This document shows positions 52,212-63,976 of a stretch of 64,000 bases of DNA, piece by piece (positions within the stretch are counted from its first letter, which is position 1; every line of letters begins with the position of its first letter). Made by a program: the position numbers and the translations under genes. The notes below the pieces were generated by a model. The model was not told where the DNA came from, made no database searches, and saw only the letters and a list, made by a program, of their open reading frames with translations. The stretch lies in the NCBI RefSeq assembly GCF_020080835.1, contig NC_058159.1, forward strand, positions 31,223,525 through 31,287,524, written 5' to 3'. Source of the stretch: Cotesia glomerata. Taxonomy: Eukaryota; Arthropoda; Insecta; Hymenoptera; Braconidae.

Positions 52212-53226
52212 TTAAAAAAAAAAATGTATCAAAAAAAGATAAAATAAAAATTTTATCCAAAAACATGAGCCAAAATTTTTTCCAACTTTTGAACGCGAAA
52301 AAGCTATCGAAATAATTACTAAAAACACTTGTAAATAATTACCAAAATTTTTTATTAATTTAATTTAGAAACTTACTGCTAAGGTTTTTCCCGATCCGGT
52401 TTGAGCAATACCAACCATGTCACGACCGCTGAGAGCAATGGGCCAGCCCTGAGCTTGAATGGCCGTCGGTTCTTGAAATCCTTGCTTACCAATTTCTTGC
52501 ATTACATAATCTGGAAAATTACTCTCTTCAAAAGCTTGGATCGGTAGTGGAGTATTGTTTCCCTTGACAGTTATTTCTTTTCCAGCGTGGTACTTGTGAA
52601 CGTCATCGGGTGAACGGCTTCTGATATTTGGATGGGGTACGTAGAGATTTTTAGTAATCGCTGGTAGTGCTTCCATGTCCCAGTCTGGTTTTTTCAACAA
52701 ATCACCAGGGGCTTTCTTCTGGTTATTTTGTTGGTTTTGCTGTTGCTGTTGTTTTTTGTTGGGATTGTTGTTCATGTTGTTGAATTTATTTGGATTTTGT
52801 TGTTGACTGTTCCAATAAGTTCCTCCGCCTACACCCCTGTTGCCATACTCTCTGTTAGCTCTGGGTCTGAAACTTTTATATTAGAAAGACAAACGTACTC
52901 TGTGACACTTAACAATAAAAGAAAAATTCAAGTCATTAAAAAAGTAAATTAAAAAAAAAAATTTTATCAACTGTCAGCGAACAATTAATGAATATTCATA
53001 ATTAAATAAAAAATATTTTATTTATTGTTAAACATTCTTAGCGACAAAAGAAATTCACAAAATGGCCGGTCGGTTCGCGACTTTACTCGAAACTTCCAAG
53101 TCCGCCATGATGGATTTATATCAAGACAGTTTTAAAAACTAACGCACTTGTAAAATAATTATAAATATTAATATTAATTGACAATTAAACTTACGAAGTT
53201 TGTTGTGTGTAACCGTTAGTATACAT
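50223..53226 (-). CDS. DEAD-box RNA helicase B, intron-poor p68 paralogue with Q/N-rich tail
   Basis: Minus-strand exons are 53195-53226, 52377-52866 and 50223-51902, giving 733 residues. The core is complete: GSGKT (about 167-171), PTREL 202, DEAD 275-278, SAT 306-308 and HRIGRTGR 454-461. All residues expected for ATP binding and RNA unwinding are present. Unlike A and C, everything from YILPA to the stop is one exon, so the introns in HGDKSQ..RDYVL and after VAARGL are missing. Both ends are low-complexity: NNPNKKQQQQQNQQNN before the core and a roughly 230-residue Q/N/Y/P-rich tail with a run of about 19 glutamines (about 585-603). That is a prion-like composition suited to RNA-granule condensates. 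A 5' non-coding exon ends at 53496. Confidence 0.92.
50605..50680. repeat. CAG/CAA repeat encoding polyglutamine
   Basis: Plus strand GTTGTTGTTGCTGCTGCTG; on the coding strand a mixed CAG/CAA run gives about 19 glutamines in helicase B. Mixed codons reduce slippage, but length variation is still likely. Confidence 0.85.
51903..52376. other. Helicase B intron 2 with (TA)n
   Basis: A 474-nt intron splitting the helicase right after motif I (GSGKTLA|YILPA), a position not used in A or C. It carries a (TA)n run at about 52158-52211 and poly-A/poly-T tracts. Confidence 0.7.
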
Positions 53227-53660
53227 CTTGTTCGGCTGACTATTTTATCTCAAATGTAAGTAACTTTCTCTTTACTTCTCTCTCCTTCTATGTTAAACGT
53301 ACGATGTCAGCTCTTGTCTCTCAAACCTGAGAACAATGAAAAATCAAGACATAAATTATGAGTTTAAATATATTGTTTTATTATTTTATTATCGGTATTG
53401 ATGATAGTGAGTGTTAGAAAGACTTTAGTGATATTTTTGGTGAGAAATAATGCTGAGAAATAGACTAAATTGTAAAATAATGCGGGAGCACTTACTCCAG
53501 TAACCCGGTAAGCAGAGTCGACAATGGCTAACAGGCACTGAGAAGAAGGAAACTGCCAGCTACCTAGAATTTACCGTACGTGACGTAACTTCCGATCGCG
53601 GTCATGTGATCGCGCTCGGCGAATCGCTGCACGGCTAGCTGTTATTTTTTAGCGCCGGCG
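53227..53660 (-). promoter_or_regulatory. Helicase B promoter and 5' non-coding exons
   Basis: On the minus strand an acceptor (TTCTCAG near 53328) and a donor (CTGGA|GTAAGTG, 53496/53495) define a split 5' UTR. Just upstream, 53560-53660 is GC-rich with the inverted motif GATCGCG / CATGTGATCGCG. No TATA box is seen. Confidence 0.5.
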
Positions 53661-54070
53661 CAAAACCCTCCAATGATACTATTCACTCAAAATCAATCGA
53701 TTACTTTTATTCTCGCTATTTTTTTATTATTTTTTTTGCCTATTATTTTTTTACTTTATTTTCTTGAGACTGTTCAGTTCTCGAAAAGTCTCCGATGTAA
53801 TTATTGAAGTTTGTTATGAAGAAAGACAAGCAATCAGCTGATAAGAAAAATCTAGGTTTCTAGGCGATAAAAATAATATTAAAAATGAAAATCTTTGCTT
53901 ATTAATTTTTAATTGTACTTATATATATATAAAAATTAATTAATATAATTGTTAATAAAAAATTATTGGAGTGGTTTTTAAAAAAATAATCATTTTTGTC
54001 AGCTAACAAAATTTATTTTTTAAAATTGAATTAAATACTGTACATTTATTGAATTTATTATAATTATTAT

Positions 54071-54101
<31 letters not shown>

Positions 54102-54569
54102 CGATAAGTATCTAAATACGGGAATGAATAGTAATTAGTAGTTTAAAAATTTATTAAAAATAATACATTTCATAAAAATATTTAAAACTATGCGATAAAT
54201 TTTTTTTTTAAAGAAAATTTGTTTTATAAAATAAAATTGAAAATTAAAATAAAAAATATCATGAAATTATTACAAAAAGTTAATTATCCTTAAATAAAAT
54301 ACATAGAATATCAAATGTCAATTAAGTTAAAAGCAATGTATCGTCAAATAAACAATATCAATTGTGCTGATGTTGTCACAATATAATTTGCTCAGGCCCA
54401 TTAAAACTTGGCGTTAATTAATGTGGAGATTCTTTGACATTGATCACCTCTCGCTGCTCCAATAACTCTTTCCAATGAATTCTGGAATGAAATAGAAAAT
54501 TTAAGTTAATAAATTAGTTTATAATTAATTACAATCATAATAAAATCTAAAAATATTCATTAAAATAAT
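53661..54569. other. AT-rich intergenic DNA
   Basis: No gene is seen. A T-run of over 30 bases lies at about 54070-54102. The remainder is simple A/T sequence. Confidence 0.5.
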
Positions 54570-55170
54570 TAATGATACTAAAATTATCAGACATCTGACA
54601 ATTCTTTGAATTTTTATAAAAAAATATTTTTAAAAATTCTTACTTGTAATTTCTTTAAATTTCTTCATGTCGAATTTTTTTGCTAAATTTTTATTATAAT
54701 TTAATTGTTATAAAAATCTAAAAAATTGTTAGATGTCTGTTAAATTCAGTATCATAAAATGAAAATTAAGTTAGCCGACATTTAAAAATTTTTAGAATTT
54801 TTTTTTTTTATTGAAAAAATGATTACAAAAAAATAAAATAAAAAAAATTCACTTGTAAAAAACTTTAAAAACTGTAAGTGCAATTTAAAAAAAATATTTT
54901 TTAGTTATAATTTAATAAATGAAGCAAAATTAAAAAATTAAAAATGTCGGTTAACTTTATTATTATTATCATTTGAAAATTAAGTTAGCTGACATTTAAA
55001 AATTTTTCAGAATTTTTTTTTTTTTTGAAAAAATGATTCCAAAAAAATAAAAAAAAATTTTCACTTGTAAAAAACTTTAAAAACTATAAGTGCAATTTTA
55101 AAAAAATATTTTTTAGTTATAATTTAATAAATGAAGCAAAATCAAAAAATTAAAAATATCGGCTAACTTT
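54570..55170. repeat. Three abutting MITEs
   Basis: 54570-54755 has the ends GATACTAAAATTATCAGACA and GTCTGTTAAATTCAGTATCA. 54765-54960 and 54981-55170 are AGTTAGCCGAC MITEs. The order and spacing copy those at 17585-18180, so the three may travel or duplicate as a unit. Confidence 0.7.
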
Positions 55171-55489
55171 ATTATTATTATCATAAAAAGTATAGTAACA
55201 TAGAATAAAATAAAAAATAAATTCCGAGTCTGCCGAGTATTAATAATCCGCGTTTTCTTGATAAATATAAGGATGTATTTTAAAAAGTGCTGTAAAATAA
55301 TCGACGAAGGTATATGTGATTTAAAAAGTGATACCCGTAATGATAATACGATCCATCAAATCCAGATTGACGACAAATAAACAAATAAAAACAGGTATGT
55401 TGTATAATTAAAAAATTTCATCAAAATAAATTTGATGCATCGTGTTGGGAAAATCTAAACGAACCTTCGGCAGAGCGGAAGTTCGGCCG

Positions 55490-58400
55490 CTAGCGGTGAA
55501 AGCCATTGGTGGAGTGCATAGGCTGCTGCGGGGGCAGATGATAGTACGAAATCCCATTAGGGTAGGTAACCCCCAAGCCGCCGCCGCCGGGACCGGGTAG
55601 CGAAGGCATCGACGCTAAAATATTAACGTTAGGTGAGGATCCGTCCTCACCGAGACGATGATGATAGCTTGAGGCTACGGTTGGCCCCGGCAGGCTCGCT
55701 GCTCCCGTGCGAAGTAGATGGGGTACCATCGGACTTTGCCGATGATGGTGAAGAATCGTGCTTCCCGATGACCGTTCTTCCGGCTCAGAAGGCAGAGGTG
55801 GTAAGATAGTAGGTGGAGGTAAGGTCGTTGGAAGAGGTGGAAGAGGAGGCGGTGGTGCGGTATGAAGCGGAGGAGGTTTTATTGACAGAGTCCGAGTCGA
55901 AAAAGTGTCCTCACCCGTTGGACTTGCCGACGACTTGCCTGAACGATTAGTCACCGGGCTACGGCTCCTCGAGTAGCTGCGACTGTAACTTCTTCTTCCT
56001 CGTCCGTTGCTCCGTTCTTTACTGAAACTCCGGCTGCGACTTCGAGAGTAGCTTCGGTCCTTTCCACTCCGAGGACCACGAGCACGCCATCGATTTCTAC
56101 CACCTGCATTAAATCCGACTATTGTCGATTTTATTCTTTATTTAATTTTTTTTATGCAATTTTATTTTAAATAAACACTGATAGAAGGATTTGTTTATAT
56201 TTAATAAGCTTGATTAACTATTAATAAATTATTTATTAAATACGATTTGTTAACAGTTAACAAATATTTATTAACAGTTAATAAGTAATTTATTAAGTAT
56301 AATTTATTAACTGTTTATAAATATTCATTAATGGTTTATGAATATTTGTTAACTGTTAACAAATATTTATTTAAAATAAAAAGCAAAAATAAAAGCAATT
56401 TTCTTTTAATACTTTTTATAACCCGATAGTAGGGTGGTGCAAAAAAATCGACTATTTTTTTTTTTTAGTCTCGAGTGAAAAAATGTTAATTTTTGATGTT
56501 TTAAGAGCCCTCTCCAAAGAACAGCTTAAAAAAAAATTCTTAAGAGGTCGCTCTAAATTTTTTTAAATTTCAAAAATCGTCAAAAATAGAATTTTTTTTT
56601 TAAATTTTTTTTCTCGTCACGTCATAATTTTATAGACCAAAAAAAAAAGGTTTTCTTGAAAGTTTCAGTTTAAAATGTGAATTTTAAAAGGTCGCTCATA
56701 ATTTTTTTTAAATTTATTAGTGACTATTTAATTGGATTAGCATTTTTTAACTCTGAAATTTAAAAAAAATTATGAGCGACCTTTCAAAATTTTAATTTTG
56801 AATTGAAATTTTCGAGAGCTTATTTTTTTTTGGTCTATAAAATTATCAAGTAACGAGAAAAAAAAATTAAAAAATTTGATTTTTAAAATTTAAAAAAATT
56901 CGGAGCGACCTCTTAAAAATTTTTTTTTGAGTTGATTAATAATTAAAAAATCCTTCTATCAGTGAATAAATAATTTTTTTTAGATATTACCTTTCTGTCG
57001 TCCAAACATTCCAGCCCGGCTATCTACAAGCTCTAATAATTTCGGATTAATAACCTGATTAGCCTCCTTTAATACTTGAATTAGGTCATTGGCTTTATTA
57101 GAGTTATTGGGTGTGAAAAATGTATAAGCTGTCCCGGTTTTTTGACGGCGGCCTGTACGACCGATACGGTGAACATAATCTTCTGAACAAGATGGATAGT
57201 CGAAGTTTATCACAAACTTCACGTCTTCAACGTCTGAAATTTATAAATATAGTTAGCATATTTTTATTACCATCAATTATAATTATAGAAATTCAGCATT
57301 ATGTGGGTAACGCGTATTTTTTTTCCTATTTACATTAAAAAGGTTTTACACGTTTTAATTGATTATTTTTTTTGCTTTTATAATACCATAAGCTACAGTC
57401 CCTCGGACAATAAAATTACATCTATTAATTATTAAATATTTTCATACACAAGGGACTAATTTATTCACGAGTGGAAAACTTGTTTTACAAACAATCAATT
57501 CCCAAATCGTGCATAAAAGCAAGCTTTTATATTTTTATTATAATTAAAAATTAACAAATAAAAATAACTAATAATAATTTTTTAAAATAAGCTTCGATAG
57601 CAATTGAATAAATAATTTATAAATTAGGCAACAAGAAAAATTTTATTTTTAAAAACAAGCAGCAATATTAAAATTAAAAGGACCGAAGCTTATGACTGCA
57701 ATGCTCTACTTTTTTTTTAACTATTAAAAAAATGTGAAATAAAATAAAATGTAATGTTAGATGAAAAAAACGATTTAAATTAATGGTAATAGTGATTATG
57801 AAAATGTATGATGATACTAATGTGTAAGATTGATGATGAATTATAAAAAAGGCAAAATAACAAAAAGAAGAAGGTATGAAGTTATTATTATTATTATTAT
57901 TATTATATAAAAAAATAAAAAAAATAGGAAATGTTTGTGATATGAAATAATTTGATTGGACTGTCATACTAAAGTAAGGCAGCGGGCGAGTGTCGTTAGC
58001 AACGTACAGGCATGGCCTGGCTGTATTGAGCTCGCTCCAGCTACAGCCTCACCGCCGGTTGCTAATGGGACCCACAAGAGGCCTTGGCATCCATAGAGTC
58101 TAGCATGCCATCGCCTCGTGAGAGATTGGAATTGGTGACCGCCTTCGTTGGGCGGGCCACGATTAGCTCGAGTGACCAGTAGACATGTGGGGAACTCTAG
58201 TATGTTTCTAGAGTCTAGACAACTCGGCTAGCCCAGATGCAATATGACGTCGCAGACGGTAGAACCGAGGTTTCGTAGACAGATTTATTGAGGGCCCGAT
58301 AGGACCCAGACTGGCCCATCACGCAATTGACGTATAGAGGCACGCGCAGCAGCCACCGCAGACAATGCAAACTAGTGCACTACCGAATAAGACGAAAGTG

Positions 58401-61400
58401 CACCCCCGTTTGCTTTGCATTACCCGGCGTGGACCTGCGCGCAATGTGCCTCTGCAATCCAAACAAACATCCAGCCGCGTTAGCTATATTCTTTTATCTT
58501 ACACTAGATTTTTTTTACTCTTAATTTTAATAATCATTTTTTTTTTATTTAATCAATAGTTACTCTTTAATAATAACTATCTATTAAAAATAAAAATAAA
58601 AAAAATTTTATTACTTTAATAATAGATTTTAAAATTATTAAATATTTTTAATTACAAATTTTGACTCGAAAATTAAATCAATTTATTAATAATTAGTAAA
58701 AAAATTTATTTTTTCATCTTACCTAGCCCACGAGCTGCTACGTCAGTTGCTACAAGAATTGGAGCCTTACCAGATCGAAAATCTAATTAAATAATAAAAA
58801 AAAATTAATAAGAATTTTAATTACAATAAGCAATATAAAATTATACCTTGTAAAACCCAATCACGTTCTTGTTGAGTTTTATCACCGTGAATGCAAACAG
58901 CTGGCCATCCTTCACGTTTCATTTTTCTCGTTATTTCATCTACTCTGCGTTTTGTTTCAATAAATACAATCGTTTTATTTTCGCTTTCAGCCATTATTTC
59001 TTTTAACAGTGTACTTAGCCTACCAACAAACAAATAATTATAATTATAATCATCTATATTATTAAGAGAATAAGAAAAATTTTGTTTCCAAGATAGTCAT
59101 ATGATAAAATCGGTTTTTTTTAGTGAACTTTAGTGTCATTGCAAAAGTCTTGGCTTGAATTTGTGCCTTTTCAAGGTTTTGTTTCATTCTCACCTTTGTT
59201 TCATTATCTTGTGAAATATTAACATTTTTAAAGATATAAGCTCATCCCGATGTTACACTCATCTAGACCATTCATTTGAGTACCCACATCAATTTTTCAT
59301 ATATTTATATATATGTATATATGAAAAATATATCAAAAATGCATGTGGGTACTCAAATGAAAGCTCTTGATGAGTGTAACATCGGGATGAGCTTATATCT
59401 TAAAAAATGTCAATAACTAAGAAATGACATTGTATCTTGTCAACTAATGACATTTTTAAAGATATAAGCTCATCTCGATATTACAATCATCAAGACCTTT
59501 CATTTGAGTACCCACATCAATTTTTCATATATTTATATATATTATATATATGTATATATGAAAAATATATCAAAATACATGTGGGTACTTAAATGAAAGC
59601 TCTTGATGAGTGTGACATCGGGATGAGCTTATATCTTTAAAAACATCAATATTTTAAAAAGTACAGTGCAATTTAACAAAAATCATTATTAAATAAAGCA
59701 AAATTTTAATTTTTTATAGTTCACAAATCAAGCATTTATTTTAATTAAAAATCTAAAATAACATACTTTGCTTCTTTTTCATAGTCCTGACAAACGTCAA
59801 TAATTTGTAAAATATTGTGATTAGCCGACAATTGTAGCGATCCAACATTAATCTGTGCGTAGTCCTTAAGAAAATCTTCAGCTAAATTTTTAACCTCTTT
59901 TGGCCAAGTAGCAGACCACATGAGTGTCTGCCTATCAGGTCTAATTTGTTCAATAATTTTTCTTATTTGCGGTTCGAAGCCCATGTCCAACATACGATCA
60001 GCCTCATCCAACACTAAATATGTACACCTCTTGAGGTTCGTCCGACTGGACTCGAGAAAATCGAGGAGTCTTCCCGGAGTAGCAATAACAATTTCCACCC
60101 CGCTGTCTAAATCTCTTGCTTGGGAACTCTTCGGAGCTCCTCCGTACAAACAAGTATTCCTTATGCCAGACGTGTGACCAAAGTCATCCGCAACCTGTTG
60201 GATTTGTTGAGCAAGCTCTCTGGTTGGAGCCAGTACCAGAGCAATCGGTCCATCCTTACGCAGAAGCTTCGGCTGGCTGTTGATATGCACAATAGCCGGT
60301 AAAATGTACGACAGAGTTTTCCCGGAGCCAGTCGAGGCTATTCCAACCATGTCACGTCCGCTCAGAGCGATTGGCCATCCTTGTGCTTGGATCGACGTAG
60401 GCTCTTTGAAGCCTTGACGTCTAAAATAAAAAAAAAAATAAATTTAATTACTGTTTATTAACCAACCAATTATCTTAATTATTCACCATAGGGTATCATT
60501 AGTACTTACTTTATCTCTTTCATAACATAATCCGGAAATCCGGCCTCTTCGAAGCTAAACACTGGATTGGGTATACATTTTCCCCGGAGGGTTATCTCCT
60601 TTTCGCTTCTATATTGCTCGATGTAACGCGGGTCGCGGTTCAATACTGTGTCACTAGGCACGTAAAAATCTTTCTTGAATGGCTCTAGACGCCCCAAGTC
60701 CCAGCGAGGCTTCCTCAGACTCGCTCCTGGCTGATTGCGACCTCCTCGGTTGCTACCTCGGTCTCTTACTCCGCCACCACCCCATCCTCGTCTGTCACGA
60801 GGCGATCTGCTTCTGGAACGACTTCTGGATCTTCTACGTCGATCGCGGTCTCTGCTGCGGCTGTTTATAAATGATTAATTGATTAATAATAAATTTGACT
60901 TTATTTGTATCACATAGACAGTGTTTTACAAAATATTTATGACATTAACGTTAGCAGTCATTAGAGAATTTTTTGATTTTTTTTAACAAACAAATTTGTT
61001 CCAAAAAATAAATTTAAAAAAAATTGCATTTTTTATTTTTTTTAATTTTGACAGGTCAATTTTTTTTTCTAATTTTTTTTTTGCCATAATTTATTCGTTA
61101 AAAAAAATTCTAAAAATTATTAAATATCTTCTAAATTTATATTACTAAAGTTATCCGACGTTTTTAATTTTTTTTTTAATAATTAAATCAAAACAAAAAA
61201 ATATTTTTTAAAAATTGCACTTACAGTTTTTAAAGTTTTTTACAAATGAAACTTTTTTTTTATTTTTTTGTAATAATTTTATCAATAAAAAAAAACTCTA
61301 AAAATTTTTAAAAATCGGCTAACTTAATTTTCATTCTAAATTTATTTTTATAAATATTTTCTAAATAGAAAAACAAGCAGCGCTGTTTTTATATTTAGCT

Positions 61401-61962
61401 TGTTTTTATGTTGATTACATAGTGTTAAATTAATTAAATTAATTCTAATTTTTGGCATACATTTCACCATATTTTTGGTACATTGCTTTTTTACAATATT
61501 CTGACATATCCCATACTATTTTCCACAAACATTCCTCCTCACTTTTTTAGACTTATTTCTTTATTACTACTAATTAATCTGTTTCACACATGCATGCGCG
61601 CTCGATTAATTAATTAATTAAAAAATTTATTATTACAATTAAAATTAATTAGACAAGATATATGTTTATTAAATGCTGCAGTGTGATTTAATAAATTAGC
61701 GACAACATTTCACAACTTTAAACATATTTGCCGAAAAATTTATCAAATATTACTTAACTTTGAAAATAATTGATGAAAAAAAATTTTTTAAATTTATTAA
61801 ATTTTCCAGAGTGAATTATTTTGATGAATTTGCGACGCGACGCGAGATAATGTTCTGAAAATTACAATACAGGCATTCGGACGCTAGCTCTGTAGATTCT
61901 TTGAACACATTGTTGCATTTATTTATTTATTTTTGCAAAACTTACCTCCTATACCGTCCCAT
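55490..61962 (-). CDS. DEAD-box RNA helicase C, RS-rich p68 paralogue
   Basis: Minus-strand exons are 61946-61962, 60510-60860, 59767-60420, 58847-59019, 58723-58782, 56991-57233 and 55490-56103, giving 703 residues. The N-terminus is an Arg/Ser domain (SRSRDRDRRRRSRSRS), suggesting SR-protein contacts and nuclear-speckle location. The core has ASTGSGKT (151-158; the usual Gln is Ser), PTRELAQQ, DEAD 261-264, SAT and HRIGRTGR. The last exon (about residues 500-703) adds a second RS segment (SYSRSRSRSFSKE) and a proline-rich tail (PPPLHTAPPPPLPPLP). Exon borders in the core coincide with helicase A at three places. Intron 5 (57234-58722) again follows VAARGL and contains a candidate poison exon. 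It shares a 450-bp head-to-head promoter region with GPHR. Confidence 0.92.
56176..56964. mobile_element. Foldback DNA element in helicase C intron
   Basis: Terminal inverted repeats CACTGATAGAAGGATT (56176) and AATCCTTCTATCAGTG (to 56964) bound 789 bp. Inside, about 56480-56930 is a large imperfect palindrome: GGTCGCTCATAATTTTTTTT and AAATTATGAGCGACC face each other around 56720. 56217-56400 holds TTAACAAATATTTATTAACA-type repeats. No transposase frame is seen. Confidence 0.7.
58053..58451 (-). other. Candidate poison exon in helicase C
   Basis: On the minus strand the acceptor GTTTGGATTGCAG|AGGCACAT begins it, and CCGGCG|GTGAGG (58052/58051) is the best donor, giving 399 nt. Spliced after exon 58723-58782 it reads E-A-H-C-A-Q-V-H-A-G and then TAA. 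The acceptor arm GTGCCTCT (58446-58453) faces AGAGGCAC at 58336-58343. Between them AATGCAAAC and TTTGCATT, and GTGCAC twice, extend a 118-nt hairpin. An AATAAA (minus strand, about 58281) could instead make it a terminal exon. The segment is strikingly GC-rich for this intron. Confidence 0.5.
59053..59722 (+). mobile_element. Helitron-like element H4 in helicase C intron
   Basis: Begins TCTATATTATTAAGAGAATA after A, like H1 and H3, and contains two palindromes of the same family (about 59225-59405 and 59445-59640). It ends around ATAGTTCACAAATCA without the terminal hairpin. It lies between exons 58847-59019 and 59767-60420. Confidence 0.55.
60950..61325. repeat. Two abutting MITEs in helicase C intron 1
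   Basis: 60950-61140 (ACGTTAGCAGTCATTAGAGA to AAATATCTTCTAAATTTATA) belongs to the 14897 family. 61147-61325 is an AGTTAGCCGAC MITE in reverse orientation, ending AAAATCGGCTAACTTAATTT. Confidence 0.65.
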
Positions 61963-62413
61963 TGTATTGCACTTGTGTACTTTATATTAATTTCGTTGTA
62001 ATAATTTACAAAGTAATGATGGGTTTTGGAGTAAAAAATTATTAAAAAAAAAAACACGTATTTTTCAGCGAATTGCAAGGAAACCGAGCGAACGCTCAAT
62101 GCGCTCGAGTGAAATATGAGTAAAATGGAGTCATTTTTCGCCTGTAGAGTTCGCGCCGACAAAGAAGGCTGTGTTCGGTGAATATAGATGTCCTTCTATG
62201 TATATTTAAGCATGTAACCCACAATTTGGCACTAGCGCTTCTTTTTCTCGTGATAATATAAAAAAAAATATCTTGTTGTTGGTGTAAAACCACGTTGCAC
62301 AAAGTGTCAAACCAACCGATAATAAAAATAAAGATAAACAAAGACAATAATGTGATAAATAAATACTATTAATATTAATATTGCTATTAGTGTTTGTTAA
62401 TTATTTAATATAA
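61963..62413. promoter_or_regulatory. Shared divergent promoter region, helicase C and GPHR
   Basis: Only 451 bp separate the two start codons. The segment 62080-62160 is locally richer in CpG (GCGAACGCTCAATGCGCTCG, GTTCGCGCCGAC). No TATA box is evident. Divergent housekeeping genes often share such promoters. That is inference here. Confidence 0.5.
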
Positions 62414-63976
62414 TGGGGCTGCTGGAGGATACTTTTGTCATTCTTATCACACAGGTAATTCACAAATAAAACTTGTTTTGTAGTTCCATAAATTTTTTAA
62501 ATAATTATTTTTTAGATTTGTTTCTTCGCTGGAGGATGGGTATTTTTTGTTAAAAAATTATTCCGTGATTATGAAGTTCATCATAGATTGGTACAATTGA
62601 TTTTTTCAACAACATTTTCACTGTCATGTACAATGTTTGAACTGATTATTTTTGAAATAATCGGTATTTTAGACTCTAGGTAAATTATTTAATTATTTAT
62701 AACTTTATTGATATTATATTTAATTATTGTAATTTTATTGTCCATAGTTCTAGATATTTTCACTGGAATGTTGGACTTTATATGTTACTTTTTATGGTAA
62801 TTGTTGTAATACCGTTTTACATTGCATTTTTCATTATAAGCAACGTCAGATTTGGTAAGAATAACCTGAATAATTTTTAATTAAATATAATGAAAATTAA
62901 TTTAGCATATATTTAATAATTTTAAAAATTCTATATCAAATAAACTATGGCAAAAAATAATTGATGAAAATTAAGTTGGCCGACATTTAAAATTTTTAGA
63001 ATTTTTTTTTATTAAAAATATGATTAAAAAAAATAAAAAAAAAATTTCACTCGTAAAAAACTTTAAAAACTGCAAGTGCAATTTTTTAAAAATATTTTTT
63101 TTGTTCTAATTTAATCATTAAAAAAAAAAATTAAAATTGTCGGCTAACTTTAGTATTATAAATAATTGACGTGAAAATTTTAAAAAATAAAAAATGTTCC
63201 TTTAGGGGCAAATTATTTCGTTAAATAAAATTAAAAAATTATTAAATGACTGCTAACTTTAATCTCATTTAAAAATTTTAATAAATTAACATACTAATTA
63301 CTGTTTAATTAAAATTACAGTAAAACTAAACTTGATCCGGCCACTGACGATATTTATTTATCTGTGTTATTTGTACCTATTTTGGAAAATCGGCGACCCG
63401 TTTCCAATTTTAAACCCAAAGAAAGGACTATTGTCCATAGAACAAGGTGTTAGTCGGATAGGAGTAATAGGAGTTACTGTAATGGCACTTTTATCTGGTT
63501 TTGGGGCTGTAAATTATCCGTACTCATCAATGACATATTTTATGAGACCTGTTTCTTATGCTGACGTGCAAGCTATTGAAAAAAGATTGTTACAGACAAT
63601 GGATATGATTTTAGCGAAGAAAAAAAGAATAGCTTTGGCGAAAAAAAGTGAGGGAATTTCTAAGGCTGAAACGCGCTCACGTTTGTGGGGAATGTGGTCC
63701 CCTTTGACGAGTATGAAGGAATATACAGAGAGTAAGAACGTAGATTAGCTACTGAGCTTCACAGAACATATATTTATTTTTATTTTTTTTCTAGATGTTA
63801 AAAAACTCGAGCAAGAAGTCTCAGGACTGGAAGAATTATCACGACAATTGTTCCTAGAAGCACATGACATACAAAATGCTCGTGGGCGATTAGAATGGGC
63901 AGCTACTTGGCAAGGAAAATATTTTAATTTTCTTGGTTATTTTTTTTCAGTCTACTGCATGTGGAAAATATTTATT
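62414..63976 (+). CDS. GPHR: Golgi pH regulator (GPHR / GPR89), 5' part
   Basis: Exons are 62414-62455, 62516-62679, 62748-62854, 63321-63731 and 63795-63976, giving the first 302 residues of about 455. The gene continues past the window (donor GTGAGT at 63977). The text (SCTMFELIIFEIIGILDSSSRYFHW, KIGDPFPILNPKKGLLSIEQ, GVIGVTVMALLSGFGAVN, RRLLQTMDMILAKKKR, LEELSRQLFLEA, GKYFNFLGYFFSVYCMWKIF) is near-identical to known GPHR. It is a multi-pass membrane protein, reported as an anion channel that acidifies the Golgi and supports secretion. Five membrane segments and the central coiled coil are visible. Nothing is broken. Confidence 0.96.
62971..63151. repeat. AGTTAGCCGAC MITE in GPHR intron 3
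   Basis: TTAAGTTGGCCGACATTTAA at the left and TTGTCGGCTAACTTTAG at the right, with the family's A/T core. Confidence 0.75.
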
